A stretch of 64,000 nt of DNA from Bacteroides sp. (GTDB lineage: Bacteria > Bacteroidota > Bacteroidia > Bacteroidales > Bacteroidaceae). The position numbers and the translations under genes were made by a program. The stretch covers positions 47,683 to 111,682 of the forward strand of contig JAJQDI010000017.1 of assembly GCA_021202275.1 (NCBI GenBank), written 5' to 3'. Under the pieces are notes generated by a model. The model was not told the origin of the DNA. It did no database searches and was given only the letters and a program-made list of their open reading frames with translations. This document shows positions 36,714 through 45,563 of this stretch, piece after piece. How positions within the stretch are numbered: position 1 is the first letter of the stretch; every line of letters begins with the position of its first letter.

Positions 36714-37331
36714 TTGTTTTATCTCTGCAAACGTACCTGGATCTGGTTGTCCCGTATACGCCACCGTTGCGGCTACGGGGTACATTCTCCTTTTGCCTTC
36801 CATTTCATCACCCGGGTGATCTATGAGAAGGACGCGTATTATGCCTACCGGGAAGTCCCTGTGTGGTTGAAAAAGCGGATACAGGAAACGGGGATGACCT
36901 GGCGGCAGGAACCGGAAAGGATCAACCGGCTGCTTTTCCGGATAGCCAATTACGCTTGTCCGGAGGTGATCGCGGATGTAGGCCCCCCCACTTCGGCAGG
37001 GTACTATATGCAGGCGGCACGACGGCAGGCCCGCTACATGGCGGGAGCCGATGCCCTTGATTTTTCTTTGTCCGCGGAAGCGGCAGGTCTGATCTATCTG
37101 CATACCGGAAATGCTTCCGATACAGAGACGGCCTTTCGTCGTTGCCTGCCGCTGACCACTTCCCGTACCCTGATGGTGGTCCGGGACATTCACCGGGATC
37201 GCGCCATAAAGTCTCTCTGGAAACAGATGCAACAGGAAGACCGGGTAGGGGTGACTTTTGATCTCTACGATGTGGGCATTCTCTTTTTCGATCGTTCGCG
37301 TATAAAACAACATTATATCGTCAACTTCTGA
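36714..37331 (+). CDS. Methyltransferase-like protein of Bacteroidetes
   Basis: 205 residues from a TTG start. The N-terminal RCGYGVHSPFAFHFITRVIY is the hallmark of a Bacteroidetes family usually annotated as SAM-dependent class I methyltransferases. The glycine-rich SAM loop is reduced here (VIADVGPPTSAGYYMQ), and the later part is short, so catalytic activity is uncertain. No in-frame ATG is near the conserved N-terminus, so TTG 36714 is accepted. The adenosyltransferase gene follows 51 bases downstream on the same strand. Confidence 0.7.
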   Translation: MFYLCKRTWIWLSRIRHRCGYGVHSPFAFHFITRVIYEKDAYYAYREVPVWLKKRIQETGMTWRQEPERINRLLFRIANYACPEVIADVGPPTSAGYYMQAARRQARYMAGADALDFSLSAEAAGLIYLHTGNASDTETAFRRCLPLTTSRTLMVVRDIHRDRAIKSLWKQMQQEDRVGVTFDLYDVGILFFDRSRIKQHYIVNF

Positions 37332-37382
37332 GGGGATTTTGGTGTTAACCATCCAACATATTCATTCTAATCGCATAAAACC

Positions 37383-37946
37383 ATGAAAAAAAGTCATGTA
37401 TACACCCGTACGGGAGATGCCGGGACCACTGCCCTGGTGGGAGGTACGCGGGTACCCAAAACCGATCCGCGTCTCGAAGCCTATGGCACGATTGACGAAC
37501 TCAATTCGCATCTGGGGTTGCTGATTACTTACCTCAACGAGGAGCCGGACAGCACGTTTGTGCAGGAGGTACAGGGAAAGCTGTTCAAAGTAGGAGGCTT
37601 TCTGGCTACCGATCAGGAAAAGACAGACCCGGAGCAGGCCTGTCACATCTCTGAAGAGGATATCCGGCAACTGGAAGAGGAGATCGACCGTGTAGATGAG
37701 ATCCTGCCTCCTTTGCACGCGTTCGTATTGCCGGGTGGCTACGTCGGATCGGCCGTCTGTCAGGTTTGCCGCACGGTCTGTCGCCGGGCCGAACGCCGTA
37801 TCCTGACCCTGTCGGCCGATATGATGATTCCTCCGGTCTTGTTGGCGTATGTCAACAGATTATCAGATTATTTATTTGTCCTGGCAAGAAAGATCAATTT
37901 TGACAATGCGACCGATGAAATATTCTGGGATAATGGTTGCAAGTGA
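37383..37946 (+). CDS. Cob(I)yrinic acid a,c-diamide adenosyltransferase (PduO type)
   Basis: 187 residues. Transfers adenosyl from ATP to the reduced corrinoid, making adenosylcobalamin. The ATP-binding N-terminus reads [20 protein letters not shown], followed by DELNSHLG near residue 39 and the C-terminal RRAERRI and [15 protein letters not shown]. The family and length match PduO/CobO-2 enzymes. No other cobalamin genes are nearby. Confidence 0.94.
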   Translation: MKKSHVYTRTGDAGTTALVGGTRVPKTDPRLEAYGTIDELNSHLGLLITYLNEEPDSTFVQEVQGKLFKVGGFLATDQEKTDPEQACHISEEDIRQLEEEIDRVDEILPPLHAFVLPGGYVGSAVCQVCRTVCRRAERRILTLSADMMIPPVLLAYVNRLSDYLFVLARKINFDNATDEIFWDNGCK

Positions 37947-38018
37947 AATATTTTATTATACTTTTGCCGAAAAATAGGAAACGTAGATATTAACATTCAC
38001 AATTAAATACTTGAAGTT

Positions 38019-38240
38019 ATGTATTGGACATTGGAATTAGCCTCTAAACTGGAAGATGCTCCCTGGCCAGCGACCAAGGACGAGCTTATTGATTATGCCA
38101 TGCGTTCGGGTGCCCCTCTGGAGGTCATTGAAAATCTTCAGGAGATGGAAGACGAAGGTGAGATTTATGAGAGTATAGAAGATATCTGGCCCGATTATCC
38201 CAGTAAAGAAGACTTTTTCTTTAATGAGGAGGAGTACTGA
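38019..38240 (+). CDS. DUF2795 domain protein
   Basis: 73 residues, very acidic at the end (KEDFFFNEEEY). The sequence LEDAPWPATKDELIDYAMRS and LEVIENLQEMEDEGE fits the small DUF2795 proteins common in Bacteroidetes, whose function is unknown. It is probably transcribed on its own or with the adenosyltransferase and is closed by a hairpin terminator at 38277. Confidence 0.85.
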   Translation: MYWTLELASKLEDAPWPATKDELIDYAMRSGAPLEVIENLQEMEDEGEIYESIEDIWPDYPSKEDFFFNEEEY

Positions 38241-38276
38241 GTCGGAAGGATAGATATACGATCTACGTATCATATA

Positions 38277-38312
38277 CGCCGGATAATGAGTTTGCATTGT
38301 CCGGCGTTTTTT
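38277..38312 (+). terminator. Terminator of the DUF2795 gene
   Basis: CGCCGGA (38277-38283) pairs with TCCGGCG, followed by six T; 37 bases after the stop codon. Confidence 0.85.
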
Positions 38313-38434
38313 ATGGATCTTCTTCCGGCGATCCTGGTAGGTAGGTAAGTATTGCTGATGAGTTGTCTGTCGTTTTGTAAAAACAGGAAGGGATTTACGA
38401 ATGGACGATTGAATAATACATAGTATCATATACC

Positions 38435-38566
38435 TGTAGAGACGCACGCCGTGCGTCTCAGCATACCGAATGGGAAGGCATACCTCATGTGGGAGGCTTT
38501 TTTGTCGGACGTATATCACACTATGGGGGATGGACCTGCATCGCGCAGAAGCACGCCGTGTTTCTG
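38435..38566 (-). repeat. Composite interspersed repeat, reverse orientation
   Basis: Read on the minus strand it has the same order as 57070-57181: a worn GAAGCACGCC palindrome, ATGCAGGTCCA, an ACAAAAAAGCC block, CCTTCCCATTCGGTATGCTG, and a perfect GAGACGCAC/GTGCGTCTC palindrome at its end. About 20 extra bases lie between the first two blocks. Confidence 0.8.
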
Positions 38567-38588
38567 GTATATTTGCTTCTGGAAGTTC

Positions 38589-38679
38589 TAAGTAGTAAGT
38601 TTTAAGTTATAAGTTTTAGCTTGTGGATTCTTTTTATTTTATTTACATATACTACTCAGAACTTAAAACTTACTACTTA
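38589..38679. repeat. 20-base perfect inverted repeat
   Basis: TAAGTAGTAAGTTTTAAGTT at 38589-38608 is exactly complementary to 38660-38679; 51 bases lie between. The arms are themselves made of repeated AAGTTTTAAGT units. Confidence 0.85.
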
Positions 38680-38799
38680 AAACTTAATTATAACTCCGTG
38701 GTCTTCACAACTTTTCTGAAAAAGCATTGTTTCATTACATAGATCCGGCAGACAATAAGTACCTGCGGGAAAGAAGTATGAGATTAAAAATAAAGAGAG

Positions 38800-40302
38800 A
38801 TGAAGAATCAGGCGGAAAGCAAAAAGATCAATGATCTGCGGAGTGCGCTGGAAGTGATCCGGGCTGTGCCCCGGCAGTATCACGAAACAGATGCAGAGAT
38901 AGATCCCAAAGATGATCTGGCGGGTGTATATCGGTATATCGGGGCGGGTGGCACTGTGATCAGACCCACCCGGGTAGGCCCCGCAGTGATGTTTACAAAT
39001 ATCAAAGGATATCCCGGTACCCGTGTGCTGGTGGGGCTCATAGCCAGCCGGGAACGTGTGGCTGCCATGTTAGGGGCTCCTGTACGGGAGCTGGGAAAAC
39101 ACATGGCACAGGCTGTAAAAAACACAGTGGATCCGGTTTTCGCGGATCAGTCTAAGGCACTGTGTCAGGAAGTAGTTTACAAAGCAACCGATGAGGGGTT
39201 CGATCTGCGGAAGATACTACCGGCTCCTACCAACACCCCGCAGGATGCCGGACCCTATTTCTGCGAAGGTCTGGTCCTGGGTTCCGATCCGGAGAATGGA
39301 CATACAGACGTTACCATCCATCGTTTGTGTGTACAAGGTAAAGACGAGATCTCTATCTTCTTCGCACTGGGGCGTCACATTGATATGTTCAGGCAGAAAG
39401 CAGAAAAAGCAGGTAAACCTTTTCCGGTTACCATCAACATGGGACTGGATCCTGCCATCCATATCAGTGCCTGTTTCGAGGCGCCCACCACCCCGCTGGG
39501 TTTTGACGAACTTAAGATTGTTGGTGGGCTGCGTGGAGAAGGTGTCGAACTGGTAGATGCCGTTACCGTAAAACAGAAATCCATTGCCCGGGCAGAAATA
39601 GTGATCGAAGGGGAGATCCTTCCCAACGTGCGGGTAGCGGAAGACCAGCACACAAAATCGGGTTATGCCATGCCCGAATTCCCGGGCTATGAAGGAACAG
39701 CCAATCCTTCTTTACCTCTGATCAAGGTCAAGGCCATCACCATGCGTAAGAACGCGATCATGCAAACACTGGTAGGTCCAGGTGAAGAGCATGTAAATCT
39801 GGCGGGCATTCCCACGGAAGCCAGTATCTTCCGGACGGTGGAAGCCGCTATGCCCGGCTTTCTGCAAAACGTTTACGCACATCCTTCCGGAGGAGGGAAA
39901 TTCCTTTCGATCCTGCAGGTAAAGAAAAGATCGGAAGCCGATCAGGGACGCGAACGGCAGGCGGCACTGATGGCCTTCGGTATCTATTCGGAACTGAAAC
40001 AGGTGATCCTGGTGGATGAGGATGTAGATATTTTTGATACCAATGATGTGTTATGGGCTATGACTACCCGGTATCAGGGTGAAGTAAGTACCGTCTTTAT
40101 CCCCGGGGTCAGGTGTCACCAATTGGACCCGTCGCAAGACCCTGCCTATGATCCGAAGATCCTGGCTCACGGGATCACTACGAAAACCATTTTTGACTGT
40201 ACGGTTCCCTGGAAATTGAAGAAATTGTTTGAACGGGCACAGTTCAAAGAGGTGGATCCTACGCCGTATATGCCGGACTGGATGAAAAAAAACGGACCAT
40301 GA
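38800..40302 (+). CDS. ubiD: UbiD family decarboxylase
   Basis: 500 residues. UbiD enzymes use prenylated FMN to decarboxylate, or carboxylate, aromatic and unsaturated acids. Family features: [19 protein letters not shown] at the start, [18 protein letters not shown] near residue 48, [21 protein letters not shown] near 227, and a C-terminal [16 protein letters not shown] with the conserved Asp. It overlaps the ubiX gene by four bases. With ubiX and an LpdD-like gene it forms an operon of the hydroxyaryl-acid decarboxylase type, rather than ubiquinone synthesis, since Bacteroidales use menaquinone. Confidence 0.92.
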   Translation: MKNQAESKKINDLRSALEVIRAVPRQYHETDAEIDPKDDLAGVYRYIGAGGTVIRPTRVGPAVMFTNIKGYPGTRVLVGLIASRERVAAMLGAPVRELGKHMAQAVKNTVDPVFADQSKALCQEVVYKATDEGFDLRKILPAPTNTPQDAGPYFCEGLVLGSDPENGHTDVTIHRLCVQGKDEISIFFALGRHIDMFRQKAEKAGKPFPVTINMGLDPAIHISACFEAPTTPLGFDELKIVGGLRGEGVELVDAVTVKQKSIARAEIVIEGEILPNVRVAEDQHTKSGYAMPEFPGYEGTANPSLPLIKVKAITMRKNAIMQTLVGPGEEHVNLAGIPTEASIFRTVEAAMPGFLQNVYAHPSGGGKFLSILQVKKRSEADQGRERQAALMAFGIYSELKQVILVDEDVDIFDTNDVLWAMTTRYQGEVSTVFIPGVRCHQLDPSQDPAYDPKILAHGITTKTIFDCTVPWKLKKLFERAQFKEVDPTPYMPDWMKKNGP

Positions 40303-40880
40303 AAAGTGAGGCCATGCTGCCTGTGGACCGGATCGTTATAGGCATTACCGGAGCAACCGGGATCCCGTATGGAATGAAGGCACTTGAACTACTGAAAGAG
40401 TGGAATGTGGAGACCCATCTGGTGGTGAGCCGGTCTGCTGAGAAGGTGATCGCATACGAAACGGATTTCTCGAAAGAAACGTTGGATCTTCTGGCAGACC
40501 GGGTGCATCCGGTCGGAGACATCGGCGCGTCCATTGCCAGTGGGTCTTTTAAAACCCTCGGAATGTTGATAGCTCCGTGTTCCGTAAAGACTTTGTCGGA
40601 GATCGCGTCAGGGGTAACTTCTACGTTGCTGACCCGCGCGGCGGATGTGGTACTCAAAGAGCGACGGCGATTGGTGTTGATGGTACGGGAAACTCCTTTG
40701 CACCTGGGACATTTGCGAAGTATGTTGGCGGTGACCGAAATGGGAGGGATTATTATGCCTCCTGTACCTTCTTTTTATACACACCCGGCAACGATAGAGG
40801 ACATGGTGACCCATTCGGTGGTGCGGGCACTGGATCTGTTTGGTCTGGAGGGTCGGATGCCCCGGCGGGGAGACACATGA
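40299..40880 (+). CDS. ubiX: UbiX-type flavin prenyltransferase
   Basis: 193 residues. Makes prenylated FMN, the cofactor of UbiD, from FMN and dimethylallyl phosphate. Motifs: [20 protein letters not shown] at the start, VSRSAEKV near residue 43, a [19 protein letters not shown] stretch near 86 and [20 protein letters not shown] near 140. The start codon overlaps the ubiD stop (ATGA), which shows translational coupling. Confidence 0.93.
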   Translation: MKSEAMLPVDRIVIGITGATGIPYGMKALELLKEWNVETHLVVSRSAEKVIAYETDFSKETLDLLADRVHPVGDIGASIASGSFKTLGMLIAPCSVKTLSEIASGVTSTLLTRAADVVLKERRRLVLMVRETPLHLGHLRSMLAVTEMGGIIMPPVPSFYTHPATIEDMVTHSVVRALDLFGLEGRMPRRGDT

Positions 40881-40884
40881 ATAA

Positions 40885-41265
40885 ATGGAAGCACATGTAT
40901 TTACCGCAACGGCCGCCGGATTTTCTATACAGGCGGAAGCAATACGGATCTGTTCGGATCTGTTGATCACGGTGACCGGAGGAGATGTACCTCATCTGGG
41001 CACTGTGACTACTTTGTCCGGAGAATTTCCCCTGCAAACTCTCCGGTTCCCAAGTCAGAAGGGCCGGTATCATAAAGATCATATTTTAGCGGAAAAGATA
41101 GCAACCGTTGTTCGTCCGTATCTGCCTGGCAATTGTGTGATCGTGGCAGGGGTACATATAGACCATATAACGGAGCAACAGATCCATGCCGCGGAAGAAA
41201 TAGCCAGTCTGTTAGGCGAACAGATTGCCGCGTGGCTGGTACGTGATAAGGTTGTCCCGGAATGA
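40885..41265 (+). CDS. LpdD-like prenylated-flavin chaperone candidate
   Basis: 126 residues, four bases after ubiX. The sequence (LLITVTGGDVPHLGTVTTLS, then GRYHKDHILAEKIATVV and NCVIVAGVHIDHITEQQI) resembles the small third protein of gallate and related decarboxylase operons (LpdD-type), thought to help load prenylated flavin on UbiD. The family assignment is from memory of this pattern and context and is less certain than for its neighbours. It is clearly part of the operon. Confidence 0.6.
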   Translation: MEAHVFTATAAGFSIQAEAIRICSDLLITVTGGDVPHLGTVTTLSGEFPLQTLRFPSQKGRYHKDHILAEKIATVVRPYLPGNCVIVAGVHIDHITEQQIHAAEEIASLLGEQIAAWLVRDKVVPE

Positions 41266-41405
41266 TACGATGAGGCGGGATCAGCAGAACAGTTTCCGTA
41301 TCCCGTTCGCTTCTGAGTCTGAAGTAGATTGATCTGCTGCATGCGGAAAACCTGTTGTTCCGGTTTTCTTTCGTCTGACGCGATACGTGTATGTAAGTAT
41401 ACTTT

Positions 41406-41620
41406 TCAGAAAAAGAACATGACTTTGGCGGTAAACTCTCCGGGGCGGAACTGATAGTAACTATACGAAGAGATCAGGCTGCGTATGTAGGCCTGTTCCA
41501 GGGTGCGGTTGTTGAACAGGTTACGGGTATGGATCTCCACTTCTACGAAACGGAATGTATAAGAAGCGCGCAGGTCTGCAAAATAGCTGATAGCGGCTAT
41601 CGGACGGATGATGCGGTAGA
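41406..41620 (-). pseudogene. C-terminal remnant of a TonB-dependent outer-membrane receptor
   Basis: Read on the minus strand to the TGA at 41406, the frame gives YFADLRASYTFRFVEVEIHT, RNLFNNRTLEQAY and the final GEFTAKVMFFF, the closing beta-strands of Bacteroidetes TonB-dependent receptors. The frame stays open to about 41780 with weaker barrel-like sequence, but the rest of the receptor (over 600 residues, including the plug) is missing. It is therefore the stump of a deleted gene, next to the repeats and the VapE-type gene. Confidence 0.7.
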
Positions 41621-41848
41621 GACTGTGGACTGTACGGCTGAAAGCCAGTTTCCCGTCGTAGGCCCCTGCCTGCCGGTACGAAGTGAAGATGTACCGGATG
41701 TAGAATCCGGCGATCCGGTGCCGGAAAGAGGTTTGTGTGTGCGATTTTGCTATGCATATAGGGAGAGATCTGTTTCTTTTTTACCTGAGAATTACCAGCC
41801 TTTGTGTATTGCTATCCGGGCGACAATCAGACAGAGTGGAATGAAACG

Positions 41849-41921
41849 ACATAAAACCCATAGGAAAGGGGGCACTTTTCTATGGGTTTTAGAAAGTTCC
41901 CCGAGAATATGGGTTTTATGT
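41849..41921. repeat. Nested inverted repeats TATGGGTTTTATGT
   Basis: Arms 41849-41862 and 41908-41921 are exact complements over 14 bases. A third copy at 41880-41890 pairs with 41853-41863, giving alternative hairpins. It follows the end of the VapE-type gene and may act as its terminator. Confidence 0.7.
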
Positions 41922-41950
41922 GATCGGGTGCGGAGATGGGTAGAATTTTT

Positions 41951-43461
41951 CTATGGATTCAGTTCCACCACGTCGTAGAAGTTGCCTTCCCGCGTATGGC
42001 GGCTGGGAATCTCCAGTTTCTTCATCACCCGGCCGAAGGAGTTGAGATGTGTGTGGCTCAGCTTCACGCGGCTGCGGCGTTGGATATATTCCATGATCTC
42101 CACCGCCCGCATAGATCGTGCGCCGGGTTCGTCCTTTTCCGCCGCGCGGAAATAGTGCAGGAAGAGTTGTTCATCTACCGTCTGCTTCTCAAACTCCCGG
42201 TTGCTCTCTACCAATAACTTCTCGTCGCGTGCGGTGAACCAGTAGCGCGCTTTTCCACGCAGTTCCGCTACGGCCTGCGCATAGAGTTGCGCATGGTCTA
42301 CCGGCTGTTGGTGATGGATGGGGCCGGTGATCTTCACCACCATGAAGCGGCGACTGCCCGACAGGTCACTGAGCAGGTCGGTATGGTTGCTGGTAGCGAT
42401 GAAAGAGGTATAACGTTGCAGCCGTTCAATCCAGGTCTGATAGGCTTTGCGGGTATTCACTGCAGACTTCTGGATCACATTTTGAAATACGACTGGTGTT
42501 TGTTATCAATCTGGTCGAACTCGTCCAGATTGATCAGGGCAAATCGGTGCAGGGCAAGTTCCACATCCCGCTTGCGGGTAAAGTCTATGCTGTCTGTATA
42601 AAGCAGATGCAGCTCCGGAGGCAGCAAGTTGATGCAGAAGGAAGACTTGCCACAGCCTTGCGGACCGGTTAGTACCGGTGAGGTACTGTTGCCATGTTTG
42701 AGGTCCATCTGTTTCCAGTGAGCCACCATGCTCAGGAACCAGGTATGGAAGAAATCGGGCCAGTGCGGATTGTCGCAAGGTACTCGCGCGGCCAGCTCCC
42801 GGATATGATCTTTACTGTCCCACGGAGGCAACTGATCCAGATACTCCTCGATCGGATGGTGCAGCGGTACCTGTTCGGAGCGCAGGTAGCGTTTCACATC
42901 CCGATCCCATACGGTGACGCCTTCTTTTTGTGCCCGGATCACCATGCTGTTCAATGCCCGCTCATTTACGGGGGTGAAATTCCGGTAAAATGACGAGCGA
43001 TCCCGGTATTCTACCGTGTCCAGCATGGAGTTGAAGCGCAGGTCATAGTATCGTTTCATAAAATCTTCCAGCTGATGTTGCAGGCTCATTTCTGGTGGTA
43101 TACAGGGTTTTTTACCGAAGTGTGAAGAAAGGGTATAGGTAGTGCGGAAGGTGAGTCGTACCTCCGGTTCCTTTACAGGCAGGCTGCCGTGGTTCAGTGT
43201 CCATTTCACCGCGTCTGCTTCCGGAATGCCGGAATGGTAGCAGTTACGGGCCAACCGGAGCAGGAACGGTTGCATGTCTTCTTCCTTTCCAATGTGTTTC
43301 CATGCCTCTTGCAGCGAGGTGTGGAACAGGACAGACAGGATTTTGTACCGTTCGTATCCCGGCATCAACCGGGCGATCGGGTCTTTCTCCTCTTTTTTCA
43401 GTTCCGTATAGGTGGGCTCCGCAGGCATTCCCAACGGTTGGGGCAACGGGGTAGGTTTCAC
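41951..43461 (-). pseudogene. VapE/VirE-type P-loop ATPase, frameshifted in an A run
   Basis: The first part carries a P-loop, TGPQGCGKSSFCINLL, and INLDEFDQID as Walker B, the D5/VapE-like helicase core found in Bacteroidetes genomic islands and phages. The frame breaks at YFKM, and the remainder (KSAVNTRKAYQTW, SGSRRFMVV, to VVELNP at 41951) lies in another frame. One more base in the A4 run (T4 on the plus strand, 42480-42483) gives YFKNVIQKSAV and about 503 residues. GTG 43461 is a nominal start: the frame is open to 43545, where a TGA stands. Function is unknown; these ATPases may drive replication of mobile elements. Confidence 0.72.
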
Positions 43462-43526
43462 CTGCGGATTGTAGTAGAGATCCGGATCGTACGAGAGGCG
43501 GCATCCCTCTTCCAGCCCCGGCAGGC

Positions 43527-43571
43527 ACCTCGCTTTTTCGTGCTTTCACCTGCTTTCACGTCTTCACCGTG
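43527..43571 (-). repeat. GTGAAAGCAGG repeat, left inverted copy
   Basis: The minus strand carries GTGAAAGCAGGTGAAAGC followed by ACGAAAAA. A near-identical plus-strand copy is at 44330-44360, about 800 bases away, so the two form an inverted pair. Confidence 0.75.
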
Positions 43572-44329
43572 TCCCGTTCTGATTTGGGTTGTCTGGTCGA
43601 CTGTATTCCTCCTGTTATAGAGATGGTTCTTCATCCCTTTGGTTGAAAATCAGTTTGATAGAAAGCATACCGTTCCTGATTCCCGAATTAGTGACCGATG
43701 TAGTCAGCGAATAGTAAAACACGAAGCTATATACGATAGAGAAGAACTTACAGCGTACACTCTAAGAGGAGTAACCGACAGACCTGGTGGGGTAAGACTT
43801 GATGGGAGTGTCCTGTGCATGTGTAGACTCTATTGTATCCGTATGTTCTTTGCAGGGTATGGTATTGTCTGGTCCCTGGTATCCTGGTGGTCCCACGTTG
43901 CGGGATATATCGTCCCACGGCGTAAAACGACACGTTCCACGCCGTGAAACAAAAAGTCCCACGGCGTGGAACCAGGGAGATATCTGTATATGTGCAGATG
44001 GTTTCCTTTGTGTGGAGAGCCATTCAACGGTATTTTTCTTCGCTTTACCTGAAAGAGACCGGGTATCTCTTTCTCTGATAAACCATTCCGGAAGGGCAGA
44101 GTTGGTATGGAATTCATTTGTTTATGGAAGACATCCTGTTTGCTTATGGCATTCGGTTGTTTGGCCTATGGATTCCGGACGCTCTTCCATAGGCTCAGCA
44201 GGTGTCTTCCATAGGGCGGGAATGAAATGTCTTCCGGGAAAGAAAGTTGTATATACGATTTAGTCGCATGGTTAGGGCAATTGGTTGATAATTAGTTGAA
44301 TATTGTATTTGGGTGAACGGTTTTCTGTG
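43572..44329. other. Non-coding repeat-rich region upstream of the VapE-type gene
   Basis: No protein gene is supported. The region carries four phased palindromes (43890-43972), a 9-base perfect hairpin GCCTATGGA/TCCATAGGC (44164-44194), and further CTATGGAAGA-type motifs around 44123-44220. Confidence 0.65.
43890..43972. repeat. Four palindromic units at exact 22-base spacing
   Basis: Units resembling GTCCCACGGCGTGGAAC begin at 43890, 43912, 43934 and 43956, exactly 22 bases apart, about two helical turns. Each unit is a near-palindrome; the third has GTTCCACGCCGTGAAAC. The fixed spacing suggests a cooperative binding array or a tandem repeat. No direct partner gene is evident. Confidence 0.8.
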
Positions 44330-44360
44330 AAGGTGTGAAAGCAGGTGAAAGCACGAAAAA
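44330..44360 (+). repeat. GTGAAAGCAGG repeat, right inverted copy
   Basis: GTGAAGGTGTGAAAGCAGG and onward to ACGAAAAA matches the left copy at 43527-43571 over about 33 bases with two differences, in opposite orientation. A looser relative, GTGAAGGCGTGAAGGC, follows at 44413. Confidence 0.75.
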
Positions 44361-44638
44361 ACATTCTGCCTTCACACATAAAGAGTTGATATAAAGTCAC
44401 TTCATGCTATTGGTGAAGGCGTGAAGGCAAAATATAAAAAAACTTTAGATAAATAAATTAGAACCGGGAGCACAGATGAACACGGGTATGTATGCCCGGA
44501 AACGTCTTGTTGTGGAGAGTAGGTCTCCGCGGAAGAGTTGCTTTGGTGATCCGCTCCTGTAAAAACCTCTGGTGACCCTTTTGAAGGGGGAGGGTGCGAC
44601 AAATATCTTCATCTGTATGTACTTCCCGGAAAAAAGGA

Positions 44639-44646
44639 TATATTTG
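44639..44646 (+). promoter_or_regulatory. -7 promoter element of the beta-barrel gene
   Basis: TATATTTG, 26 bases before the ATG at 44672. No clear -33 TTG is seen. Confidence 0.6.
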
Positions 44647-44671
44647 TCCCGAATTTTAAAACAAAACCAAA

Positions 44672-45256
44672 ATGAAAAAACTTATCGGTGTTTTATTATT
44701 GGCCGTTGGCATGGCTATGCCTGCTCAGGCACAATTGCTCAAGTGGGGAGTAAAAGGTGGGGTGAATATGTCTAAACCCAGCTTCAGCAAGAACGAATAT
44801 AAATCGGAGAATTTCACTGGTTTCTACATCGGTCCGATGGTCGAAACCACTATCCCTGTCATTGGTCTGGGGGTAGACGGAGCTTTGCTGTTCTCTCAAC
44901 GTGGTATCAAGATTGATGAAGACGGTGCTACGGAGACTGTGAAGCAGAATGGTGTGGATATTCCGATGAATCTGAAATATACTTTTGGGCTGGGAAGTCT
45001 GGCAGGTATTTATCTGGCTGCCGGTCCCGATTTCTATTTCGACTTTTCGGGTAATAAAACTGTTGATGAAGAGAAAGTGGATAAGAAAGGGGCCCAGGTA
45101 GGGATCAATGTGGGAGCCGGTCTGAAACTGCTCAATCACTTCCAGCTGGGGTTCAACTACAACATTCCGCTGAGTGATACGGGAAAATTTGAGGGATCTC
45201 GTACCAATTCCTACAAGACCAAAACCTGGCAGGTGGGCGTAGCTTATCTGTTCTGA
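44672..45256 (+). CDS. Outer-membrane beta-barrel protein (PorT-like)
   Basis: 194 residues. A signal peptide ends at PAQAQ (about residue 21), followed by alternating strands (LKWGVKGGVNMSKPSF, GFYIGPMVETTIP, LKYTFGLGSLAGIYLAAGP) and the C-terminal aromatic WQVGVAYLF of an outer-membrane barrel. Eight strands are likely. It belongs to the broad porin-family/outer-membrane beta-barrel group of Bacteroidetes; a specific function cannot be given. It has its own promoter box and terminator. Confidence 0.85.
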   Translation: MKKLIGVLLLAVGMAMPAQAQLLKWGVKGGVNMSKPSFSKNEYKSENFTGFYIGPMVETTIPVIGLGVDGALLFSQRGIKIDEDGATETVKQNGVDIPMNLKYTFGLGSLAGIYLAAGPDFYFDFSGNKTVDEEKVDKKGAQVGINVGAGLKLLNHFQLGFNYNIPLSDTGKFEGSRTNSYKTKTWQVGVAYLF

Positions 45257-45312
45257 TCGGGAAGGTCCGGTATCATAAAGGGGCGGTCTGAAAAGTCCGT
45301 GACCTGATAAAG

Positions 45313-45348
45313 CACCCTCGTTACATCTTCGTGTAGCGAGGGTGTTTT
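45313..45348 (+). terminator. Terminator of the beta-barrel gene
   Basis: CACCCTCG (45313-45320) pairs with CGAGGGTG, extended by TAC/GTA, and is followed by four T; 56 bases after the stop. Confidence 0.8.
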
Positions 45349-45457
45349 CGTGAACTCAGAACTTTCCGGGAATCCTTTTGGGTTTACAATACCGTTTTGT
45401 TTAAGGTGCGAATCTCGTCAGACGCTACCTTCCGCACGCGTCAAACTTCTTGTATTT

Positions 45458-45531
45458 TCAATTGTAATTGGCTTTGCTGAACGCCTGGTTGGCTCCGCCG
45501 ATCTTCGATTGACTTTGTCGACCGTTGGTGC
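45458..45531 (+). repeat. Interspersed repeat with GACTTTGTCGACCGTTGG
   Basis: Contains an imperfect tandem: ATTGTAATTGGCTTTGCTGA and then GATTGACTTTGTCGACCGTT. Related copies are at 50742-50794 (reverse) and 57222-57270. All three lie at the 3' ends of genes. Confidence 0.65.
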
Positions 45532-45563
45532 GTGCATGCGTCCATCGTACATTTCTCCCCGTC

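Larger units (their letters stand above)
38241..38799. other. Intergenic region with terminator and two repeats
   Basis: No gene. Holds the terminator at 38277, the composite repeat at 38435-38566 (reverse orientation) and a 20-base perfect inverted repeat at 38589-38679. Confidence 0.7.
45257..45563. other. Intergenic region with terminator and repeat
   Basis: Holds the terminator at 45313 and a GTCGACCGTTGG-type repeat (45458-45531) between two convergent genes. Confidence 0.6.

Noticed and set aside
43890..43972. CRISPR array
   Set aside because: The 22-base period is too short for repeat plus spacer, the units are palindromic throughout, and there are no cas genes.
43799..44263. 154-codon frame over the phased palindromes
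   Set aside because: It translates the palindromic array and hairpins; no protein features.
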